A stretch of DNA of 64,000 bases, taken from positions 496,501-560,500 of the forward strand of contig NZ_SRXV01000001.1 in assembly GCF_004793635.1 (NCBI RefSeq), in the 5' to 3' direction. Below, in pieces: positions 32,811 through 39,909 of the stretch (positions within the stretch are counted from its first letter, which is position 1; every line of letters starts with the position of its first letter). The notes under the pieces are model-generated. The model ran no database searches. It was not told the DNA's origin and worked only from the letters and a program-made list of their open reading frames with translations. Both the position numbers and the translations under genes were made by a program. Origin of the DNA: Marinicauda pacifica (GTDB lineage: Bacteria; Pseudomonadota; Alphaproteobacteria; Caulobacterales; Maricaulaceae).

Positions 32811-33867
32811 GGACTTCCAGGGTGTGGCTTCGATCCCCACCGGCCTCCGGACCGTCCAGCTGAAGGCTCCCTACCTCATCTATTTTGGTGATGTCCGGGA
32901 CAAGGGCCACGCCAAGACAGGCCTTGGCCTCATCCAGTGGCGCCGCGAACACTGTGCCGGCCAGCTGCGTGGCCAGGGTTGCCAGGTGGATGGCGGGCTC
33001 CCCGACATGACGATTTCGCAGGCTGTCGCGGCGGGCGTCGGGTCGATCGTGATCGGTGTGGCTTCCGAAGGCGGAACGATCCCGAAAGCCTGGATCAATG
33101 ACCTTGCGCAAGCGGCCCGTGCCGGTCTCAACGTCGTGTCAGGCATGCATGTGCGCCTTGCCGATTTTCCGGAGATACAACTCGCGGCGCGGGCGTCCGG
33201 CGCGCGCCTTCTGGATATCCGGACCCCGCCGAGGTCCATTCCCGTCGGCACAGGTGAGAAGCGCTCCGGGCGCCGTCTGCTGACGGTCGGCACCGACTGC
33301 GCGGTGGGCAAGAAGTACACCGCGCTTGCACTCGAGCGGGAGATGCGCGCGCGGGGCATGGACGCGGACTTCCGCGCGACGGGACAGACCGGAATCATGA
33401 TTGCAGGGACAGGTATTCCCCTGGACTGCGTCGTTTCGGACTTCCTGTCCGGTGCTGCCGAACTCCTGTCGCCGGCCGCTTCACCCGATCACTGGGACGT
33501 CATCGAGGGGCAAGGTTCCCTCTCTCATCCGAGCTTTGCGGGCGTGAGCCTTGGGCTGTTGCATGGCGCACAGCCGGACGCGCTCGTCCTCTGTCACGAT
33601 CCGTCAAGGGACTATCTGCTGGGCGCCGGGGCCGGCCGCAAATTCCCCGTGCTGCCCGTCTCCGAGAGTATCGAGCAGTGCCTCACATTTGCCCGCCGCG
33701 TGAATCCCGAGGCGCGCTTCGTCGGGGTGGCCATCAACACCTCAGCCCTGCCGGACGACGACAAGGCTGCGCTGGTCGACCGATACGAACGGGAAACGGG
33801 CCTGCCGGTTGTCGATCCCATCAAAGACGGGACCGCCCGCATCATCGACAGACTGCTCGGAGAATAA
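32791..33867 (+). CDS. dgcN: DgcN: D-glutamate N-acetyltransferase (DUF1611)
   Basis: The GTG start has GGAGG eight bases upstream. The 358-residue DUF1611 protein has an N-terminal Rossmann-like part (residues about 25-150) and a P-loop domain with Walker A GTDCAVGKKYT (167-177). The downstream motifs are GQTGIMIAGTG and DVIEGQGSLSHPSFAG. DgcN is described in marine bacteria as acetylating D-glutamate to N-acetyl-D-glutamate, the first step of a D-glutamate route; that is recalled from the literature. DgcA follows after 5 nt, which supports the assignment. Confidence 0.85.
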   Translation: MSLATNEDFQGVASIPTGLRTVQLKAPYLIYFGDVRDKGHAKTGLGLIQWRREHCAGQLRGQGCQVDGGLPDMTISQAVAAGVGSIVIGVASEGGTIPKAWINDLAQAARAGLNVVSGMHVRLADFPEIQLAARASGARLLDIRTPPRSIPVGTGEKRSGRRLLTVGTDCAVGKKYTALALEREMRARGMDADFRATGQTGIMIAGTGIPLDCVVSDFLSGAAELLSPAASPDHWDVIEGQGSLSHPSFAGVSLGLLHGAQPDALVLCHDPSRDYLLGAGAGRKFPVLPVSESIEQCLTFARRVNPEARFVGVAINTSALPDDDKAALVDRYERETGLPVVDPIKDGTARIIDRLLGE

Positions 33868-33872
33868 GGGGC

Positions 33873-34862
33873 ATGACAATGCGATTGAGCGTGCACCGCG
33901 CGAGCTGGCCGATGACGGCCCGGTTCGTCATCACCGGCCATGTCTTCGACAGTCTCGAAGCGGTTGTCGTAGCCGTGGAGCAGGACGGCAAGGTGGGGCG
34001 CGGAGAGGGCGTACCGGTTTATTATCTGCAGGAACGCTCCGAGGAGATGCTCGAGCAGATCGAAGCAATCCGGCCTGCGATCGAAGCCGGAGTAAGCCGC
34101 AGCGAGATTCAAGAGCTATTGCCTCATGGCGGAGCGCGGAACGCCGTCGACTGCGCGCTGTGGGATCTCGAGGCCAAGCAGAAGCAGGTCTCCATCTGGG
34201 AGCTCACCGGGGTCGAGCCGCGGCAGCGGCGGACCGCCTTTACCCTGGGCATTCAGGAGAGACCGGAACTGATGGCGGAGCAGGCGGCGCGTGCGCGCGA
34301 CTACTCGCTGATCAAGATCAAGCTCAATGATGTGGATCCGGTCGAGCGGGTGACCGCCGTGCGAGCGGCGCGTCCCGATGCAGAGATCATCATCGACGCC
34401 AACCAGGGCTTCTCCTTCGACCTACTCAAGTCTGTGCTCGGTCCGTTCGCCGACCTGAACGTGGCGATGGTTGAACAGCCCCTGCCGCGCGGCGCAGATG
34501 AGGCGTTGGAGGGCTTCAGCTCGCCGATTCCGCTGTGTGCGGACGAAAGCTGCCTTCATCGAGGCGAGCTCCAGGCGGCGCTGCAGCGCTATGACATGAT
34601 CAACATCAAGCTCGACAAGACCGGTGGTCTCACCGAAGCCCTCGCCCTCGCACGCGAAGCGCGTGAGGCGGGCAAAGGGCTGATGGTGGGTAACATGCTC
34701 GGCACGTCACTCTCGATGGCGCCGGCCTTCGTGATCGCTCAGCTCTGCGATTTCGTGGACCTGGACGGGCCGCTCAATCTGAAATCGGATGCCATGCCGT
34801 CCATGCACTATCGCGGCGGAGCGGTAGAGGCGCCGCGCTCGCAGTTCTGGGGATGCCCATGA
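33873..34862 (+). CDS. dgcA: DgcA: N-acetyl-D-glutamate racemase / dipeptide epimerase (enolase superfamily)
   Basis: The ATG at 33873 is 5 nt after dgcN and has GGGG upstream; the frame is open further upstream but there overlaps dgcN and lacks family residues. The 329-residue protein has the enolase-superfamily layout with K148-I-K150, metal ligands Asp175 (IIIDANQG), Glu201 (VEQPLP) and Asp224 (CADES), and catalytic Lys246 (NIKLDKTGG). The family includes the L-Ala-D/L-Glu epimerase of muropeptide salvage. Adjacent dgcN favours the N-acetyl-D-glutamate to N-acetyl-L-glutamate reaction, but a dipeptide epimerase role fits the peptidases too. Confidence 0.88.
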   Translation: MTMRLSVHRASWPMTARFVITGHVFDSLEAVVVAVEQDGKVGRGEGVPVYYLQERSEEMLEQIEAIRPAIEAGVSRSEIQELLPHGGARNAVDCALWDLEAKQKQVSIWELTGVEPRQRRTAFTLGIQERPELMAEQAARARDYSLIKIKLNDVDPVERVTAVRAARPDAEIIIDANQGFSFDLLKSVLGPFADLNVAMVEQPLPRGADEALEGFSSPIPLCADESCLHRGELQAALQRYDMINIKLDKTGGLTEALALAREAREAGKGLMVGNMLGTSLSMAPAFVIAQLCDFVDLDGPLNLKSDAMPSMHYRGGAVEAPRSQFWGCP

Positions 34863-34908
34863 CCGGCCTGGCGCCATCGCGAGCCAGATCCGACGCAGGC
34901 AGAAGCTG

Positions 34909-36045
34909 GTGATCGGTGCGGACAACATCTTCGGGCTGCTCGCAGCCCTGCTTGCGATCTGCGCTGTGGCCGCAGGCCTTGAGCGAACCGCGCTGGGCAG
35001 GCGCATTTCCGGCGCGGGCATCATTCTTCTGACAGCGCTGGTCGCGGCACAGTTCGAGATTTTGCCGAAGACGGCGCCGCTCTACGGGGCGATCTGGACC
35101 TATATGGTCCCGCTCGCGATCGCCCTGTTCCTGCTGAAAGCCGATCTCGTACGGGTGTTCAGCGAAGGCGGACGCGTCCTTGTCGCCTTCCTCGTCGGCA
35201 TGGCCGGGACGATCGTGGGCGCGGGCCTCGCCGCACTCGTTGTCGATCTGGGAGCTGATGAGGCGAAGATCGCGGCGGTTTTCACGGCGACCTACACCGG
35301 CGGCTCGCTCAATTTCGTCGCCGTCGCAGAGGCCGTAGGGTTCGATGACAATTCTCAGCTGTCCGCCGCGCTGGCGATCGACAGCATTTTTGGCGTGGGA
35401 TTCATCGTCCTTCTAAACGTGTGCGCCGGGTGGGGGCTGTTCAAGCGCTGGTACGGATGGCGCCTGGACGCCGTGCTGGGCGAGGGGGGCATCGCCCGGA
35501 CAGAGACAGTACCGGCGCCGAGTCTGTTCGGCCTGCTGAGCGCGCTTGCCATCTCCGCGGCTGCGGTGGCGGCGAGCAGCATGATCTCCGGCGCCCTCGG
35601 GTTTCCCGAATACGAGCTTCTCGTGCTCACACTCCTCATCACCGCTGTGGCAACGACAGGGCGAAAACTGCTCGCCGGCCTCCATGGCGAAGATATCGTA
35701 GCCATGATGTTCATGTATCTGTTCTTCGCCATCATCGGTGCCGGTGCCGACCTGAACGAGATGCTCCGCGCTGCGCCCGGAATGTTCGTGATGGTCGGCT
35801 TCATATTCGCCGTCCACCTGGCGTTTATGCTGGTCGCGGGCCGGCTTCTGAAGCTGAACTATGCCGAACTCGTAACCGCGTCGCTTGCGTGTATTGCCGG
35901 ACCGCCGATCGCGGCGGCCATCGCAATCCTGTTCAAGTGGCGCAATCTGGTCGCACCGGGAATTCTGACCGGCATCCTCGGCTACGTGCTTGGCAACTTC
36001 GCCGGGGTCGGAATATTCGCCCTGCTCGAAGGCCAGGTCCCATGA
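34909..36045 (+). CDS. DUF819-family membrane protein
   Basis: The GTG start overlaps the stop of a 17-codon reading frame (34859-34912), which itself overlaps the dgcA stop, giving a coupled start-stop chain. The 378-residue protein has about ten hydrophobic helices and DUF819 motifs (TATYTGGSLNFVAVAEAVG and FMYLFFAIIGAGADLNEM). DUF819 proteins (YjcL-like) are uncharacterised but recur near dipeptide epimerase genes. It is a likely second inner-membrane transporter of the D-glutamate pathway. Confidence 0.83.
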   Translation: MIGADNIFGLLAALLAICAVAAGLERTALGRRISGAGIILLTALVAAQFEILPKTAPLYGAIWTYMVPLAIALFLLKADLVRVFSEGGRVLVAFLVGMAGTIVGAGLAALVVDLGADEAKIAAVFTATYTGGSLNFVAVAEAVGFDDNSQLSAALAIDSIFGVGFIVLLNVCAGWGLFKRWYGWRLDAVLGEGGIARTETVPAPSLFGLLSALAISAAAVAASSMISGALGFPEYELLVLTLLITAVATTGRKLLAGLHGEDIVAMMFMYLFFAIIGAGADLNEMLRAAPGMFVMVGFIFAVHLAFMLVAGRLLKLNYAELVTASLACIAGPPIAAAIAILFKWRNLVAPGILTGILGYVLGNFAGVGIFALLEGQVP

Positions 36046-36081
36046 CTCTGTCTACTCGTAAAACATAATCGGGAGGTTGAA

Positions 36082-38151
36082 ATGTCCGTGAATACGCAAC
36101 TGGAGTGGCGGCGCCGCATGCGCCGCAAGGCGTGGCCGGCGAACGCGTTCATCAGCATGTTTTCCGGGGTGGCAGCATTCTTCTCCGGGCCGGCCGTTAC
36201 CGCCCTGGTAGCGGCGATGGTGCTCGCTCCGGCTCACGCCCAGAATATCGAGCCGCCGATGGATCAGCCGGTTCCGACCCAGACAAGCGGTATCGAGGAC
36301 GTCGAGTCCGAGCGTGAGCCTCTCCTCGACCCCGCCGACGTGACTGCCTGGCTCGATGGCTACATGCCCTATGCGCTCGCCCGGGGTGATATTGCCGGTG
36401 CTGTCGTCACTGTGGTCAGCGACGGCGAGATCATCGTCAATCGCGGATATGGGTATTCCGATCTGGAGACCGAAACGCCGGTCGATCCGGAGCGTACGCT
36501 GTTTCGTCCCGGCTCCACCTCGAAGCTCTTCACCTGGACCGCGGTGATGCAGCTGGTCGAGCGTGGCGAGCTCGATCTCGATGCCGATATCAACAGCTAT
36601 CTCGATTTCGAGGTGCCGTCGGCGGGCCGGCCGGTGACCTTGCGGGACGTGATGACCCATACGCCGGGCTTCGAAGAGGTCTTCCGCAATCTGATCATGG
36701 CGGATGCCAATGCGGCCCCCTCGCTGGAGGACTATGTCCGCGAGAATATCCCCGGAGCCGTCTTCCCGCCCGGTGAAGTGCCGGCCTACTCCAACTATGC
36801 GACCGCGCTGGCCGGTCACATAGTGGCGCAGGTCTCCGGCCTGAGCTTTGACGACTATGTCGAAACCCATATCTTCGAGCCGCTGGGGATGGAGAACTCG
36901 ACGTTCCGGCAGCCCTTGCCAGAGCGGTTTTCCGGTCAGATGTCGAGCGGTTATACCAAAGCCTCTGACAGCGAAGCGCAAGCCTTCGAGATCATTCCTG
37001 CCGCGCCGGCAGGCGCCCTGTCGTCAACCGGGGCCGATATGGGCCGCTTCATGATCGCCCATCTCGATGAGGGTGGCCCGCTGCTCGAACCGGGCCGGGC
37101 CGAACAGATGCACACGAGCGCGGACCGTCACTTCTCGTCCCTCAATGCCATGATGCTCGGCTTTTACGAGCAGGATCGCAACGGTCTGTCCATCATCGGT
37201 CATGGTGGGGACACGCAGTATTTTCACTCCAATCTTCACCTCTTCCTTGATGAGGGCGTGGGCCTGTTTGTCTCAATGAATAGCAGCGGGGTGAGCGGCG
37301 CCTCCGGTACCATACGCGATGCGCTCTTCACCGGCTTCACGGATCGCTATTTCCCCGCCGAGGCGGAGGATCGTCCGACGCTGGACAGCGCGGCAGAACA
37401 CGGCGCACAGCTTGCCGGCGTGTATGAGATATCCCGCGGCGCCTACACGAACTTCTTCAGCGCGCTTTCCCTGGTGAGCCAGATGAAGCTGGAGATGAAC
37501 GAGGATAACGAACTGATCGTGCCCCTCCTGACCGATCCGGCGGGAAACCCGACGCGCTGGCGCGAGGTGGAACCCTATCTCTGGCAACGCGTGGGCGGGA
37601 CGGATCTGCTGGCCGCAGAGATGGAGGACGGAAGGGTCGTCTCCTGGACCGTGGAGCCGGTCTCGCCAATCATGACTTTCCGGCCCGTGCCGTGGTGGAA
37701 GTCGAGCGCGCTCATGCTGCCGCTTCTGGGCGCGGCTTTCGGCGCGCTGGCGCTGACCGTGATCTTCTGGCCGGTCCGCGCCGTCGTACGCTGGCGCTAC
37801 AAGACGCGCTTCAACCTGGAGGGCCATCAGGCCTGGACGCATCGCCTGGTCCGGCTCGGAGCGGTCGGCGTGATCGCGCACACGGTAGGCTGGGTCATCC
37901 TGCTGAGCAGCATGATGTCTGACCTCAGTATGATGTCCGGCGGAGCCGACGGCTGGATTCGCCTGCTCCAGATCGGTGCTATCGTCCCGCTCGCGGCGCT
38001 CGGCCTTTCTGTTTGGAACGCCTCGGAGGTCTGGCGCGGTCAGTCCAGCTGGTTCGGCAAGCTCTGGAGCCTGGTTCTGGTGGCCGCTTTCCTAATCGTG
38101 GTCTGGTTCGAGGCGGTCGGAAACCTGTTCAGCTTCAGTCTTTCGTACTGA
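36082..38151 (+). CDS. Class C beta-lactamase-fold serine hydrolase with C-terminal membrane domain (island copy 4)
   Basis: GGGAGG precedes the ATG. The 689-residue protein has a long basic N-terminal export segment (to about AHAQ, residue 54), the catalytic domain with S145-T-S-K148, Y236-S-N238 and GHGGDTQ, then a beta-rich linker. The last about 150 residues hold four transmembrane helices (MLPLLGAAFGALALTVIFWP and three more). It is a paralogue of copy 2 but membrane-anchored. The active site should face the periplasm, probably cleaving D-amino-acid peptides near the inner-membrane importers. It is the last gene of the plus-strand arm. Confidence 0.88.
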   Translation: MSVNTQLEWRRRMRRKAWPANAFISMFSGVAAFFSGPAVTALVAAMVLAPAHAQNIEPPMDQPVPTQTSGIEDVESEREPLLDPADVTAWLDGYMPYALARGDIAGAVVTVVSDGEIIVNRGYGYSDLETETPVDPERTLFRPGSTSKLFTWTAVMQLVERGELDLDADINSYLDFEVPSAGRPVTLRDVMTHTPGFEEVFRNLIMADANAAPSLEDYVRENIPGAVFPPGEVPAYSNYATALAGHIVAQVSGLSFDDYVETHIFEPLGMENSTFRQPLPERFSGQMSSGYTKASDSEAQAFEIIPAAPAGALSSTGADMGRFMIAHLDEGGPLLEPGRAEQMHTSADRHFSSLNAMMLGFYEQDRNGLSIIGHGGDTQYFHSNLHLFLDEGVGLFVSMNSSGVSGASGTIRDALFTGFTDRYFPAEAEDRPTLDSAAEHGAQLAGVYEISRGAYTNFFSALSLVSQMKLEMNEDNELIVPLLTDPAGNPTRWREVEPYLWQRVGGTDLLAAEMEDGRVVSWTVEPVSPIMTFRPVPWWKSSALMLPLLGAAFGALALTVIFWPVRAVVRWRYKTRFNLEGHQAWTHRLVRLGAVGVIAHTVGWVILLSSMMSDLSMMSGGADGWIRLLQIGAIVPLAALGLSVWNASEVWRGQSSWFGKLWSLVLVAAFLIVVWFEAVGNLFSFSLSY

Positions 38152-38270
38152 AGCTGCCAGGCGGGCGCGGAGCCTTCGCCGTCTGGCGATAGGCTTCGCT
38201 GCCTGGCCGATCGCCGCCTGCTATTCTTGACACGTCGGTGACGCTGGCGCCCTTTGGCAAGGAGGGAGAA

Positions 38271-38831
38271 GTGGGTGTGAGCGTCGACGACTGGTTTGTC
38301 CTAGAGGTTTTGCCGCTGGAGGCGGCGCTGGAGCGCTATCTCCGGCGCAACTGGCGGTCTGTCGACGAAATCGCGGACCTCCGCCAGGAAGTCTATGCCC
38401 GCGTCTACCGCGCGGCCCAAACACGATTGCCCGAGCACACACGGGCACTTGTCTTCGCCACGGCGCGCAATCTGATTGTCGACCATGTACGGCGCGAGCG
38501 GGTTGTCAGCATCGAAACGGTGATGGATATCGACGCGCTACCCGTCTTTACAGAGGCGGAAACCGATTCCGCCTTCACCAGCCGTAGCGAACTTCGTGCC
38601 TTGCAGAGCGAACTCGACAAGATGCCCGCCCGAACCCGCGATATCGTCATTCTACGCAAGATTTACGGCTATTCGCAGAGCGAGACGGCGAACCAGTTGG
38701 GCGTGAGCGAACCGACGGTTGAACGTCACGTCGGCCGCGGGATGCGTCAGCTGGCCGATGCGCTGGGCCGGGTGCTCAACCCTGGACGCAAGACCACCAC
38801 GTCTCGCAGTCGCAAGGAGCAGGGGTCATGA
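38271..38831 (+). CDS. ECF sigma-70 factor, FecI type
   Basis: The GTG at 38271 has AAGGAGG nearby (38259-38265). The 186-residue protein has sigma region 2 (LRQEVYARVYRAAQTRLPEHTRALVFATARNLIVDHVRR) and region 4 with helix-turn-helix GYSQSETANQLGVSEPTVERHV. It belongs to the iron-transport-like ECF group paired with FecR anti-sigma factors. It overlaps fecR by 4 nt, and its promoter target is expected to be the TonB receptor at 39910. Confidence 0.9.
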   Translation: MGVSVDDWFVLEVLPLEAALERYLRRNWRSVDEIADLRQEVYARVYRAAQTRLPEHTRALVFATARNLIVDHVRRERVVSIETVMDIDALPVFTEAETDSAFTSRSELRALQSELDKMPARTRDIVILRKIYGYSQSETANQLGVSEPTVERHVGRGMRQLADALGRVLNPGRKTTTSRSRKEQGS

Positions 38832-39802
38832 CGCACCGGCAGGCGGAACGTGATGCATCGGCATGGCTCGCGCGGCTCGACGCGGAAGGCCGGATTCACG
38901 CGGACACCAGGTTAGAGGTTCTGGTTGGTGAGAATCGCGAATTTGCCGAATGGCTTAAAGGTTCGATCGAACGCCGGGTCGCCGTGTTGCGACTGCTTTC
39001 AGCCTGGCAGAGCGCTGACCGGCTGGCGGCCCTCAATGTGGAGAATCCGGCAAGCCGGGCGACGCCATGGCGGCAATCGGGTCTGGCGGCCGCCGCCGCG
39101 ATCCTTCTCTTCGCGATCGTCGCCGTTGCGCTCTGGCGCAACGTACCGGCTGATGTGCCGGAGTTGGAGGTTTTCACGGCCAACCTGGAAACCGAGACAG
39201 GAGAGCGGGAGACGGCGTCGCTACCCGAGGGCTCGCGCATCGAGTTGAATACGGCGAGCCGCGTTTCGGTGCGGATCGATGCGCAGACGCGCCGGGTCGA
39301 ACTGCGGGACGGGGAGGCCTATTTCGATGTTGCGAGTGAGCCGGCCCGCGCGTTCACTGTCGATGCCGGGCTCGCCGAGGTCATTGTGCTGGGGACCCGT
39401 TTTGCCATCGACCGGCGCGACGAGAGGGTCACGCTGACCGTAATAGAGGGCAGCGTGCGTGTGCGCGGGGCGGGCGGCTCGGCGGTTCTGACTGCAGGAC
39501 GATCCGCAGAGGTCGACGCGGATGGACGGATCGATCTGGCAGATCTGTCCCAACGCGACCTCGACCGCGCAACCGCCTGGCGCAGAGGTCGAATCTATTT
39601 CGAGGACGTACCGCTCTCCCAGGTGGCGGAGGAATTCAACCGGTATAACCGGGCCAAGCTGTTCGTGCATGAGGATGTGGCCGATATCCATATCGGCGGG
39701 AACTTCCGGACCGACAATGTGGAAGGCTTTGTGGCCCTCCTGTCCGACGGCCTGGGTCTTACCGTGGAACGCGGCAATAACGTGCTTTACGTCACGCGCT
39801 GA
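38828..39802 (+). CDS. FecR-type anti-sigma factor
   Basis: The 324-residue inner-membrane protein has an N-terminal cytoplasmic domain (about 1-80) that binds the ECF factor, one transmembrane helix (about 83-103; SGLAAAAAILLFAIVAVALW) and a periplasmic FecR domain with LPEGSRIELNTASRVSV and AYFDVASEPARAFTVDAG. A C-terminal STN-like segment follows (VPLSQVAEEFNRYNRAKLFV). It transmits receptor occupancy across the inner membrane. It starts inside the end of the sigma-factor gene. Confidence 0.92.
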   Translation: MTHRQAERDASAWLARLDAEGRIHADTRLEVLVGENREFAEWLKGSIERRVAVLRLLSAWQSADRLAALNVENPASRATPWRQSGLAAAAAILLFAIVAVALWRNVPADVPELEVFTANLETETGERETASLPEGSRIELNTASRVSVRIDAQTRRVELRDGEAYFDVASEPARAFTVDAGLAEVIVLGTRFAIDRRDERVTLTVIEGSVRVRGAGGSAVLTAGRSAEVDADGRIDLADLSQRDLDRATAWRRGRIYFEDVPLSQVAEEFNRYNRAKLFVHEDVADIHIGGNFRTDNVEGFVALLSDGLGLTVERGNNVLYVTR

Positions 39803-39909
39803 AATATTCTGCATTTTTCTTGATGGAAATATGACGGCTGTTCGTCTGAACCGGTGAGAGGCCAGCCCAATTTGCAGGCGGGTCCGGGACAAGAAACGGG
39901 GAGACGTTC

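Noticed and set aside
33678..33872. Upstream extension of the dgcA frame into dgcN
   Set aside because: The extension lacks enolase-family residues; the ATG at 33873 starts at the expected N terminus.
39801..39850. Possible ECF promoter (GGAAAT with a downstream CGTC) before the large TonB receptor; also a GAAATAT direct repeat
   Set aside because: The spacing between the -35-like and -10-like parts is about 12 nt, too short for known ECF promoters, so it is not listed as a feature.
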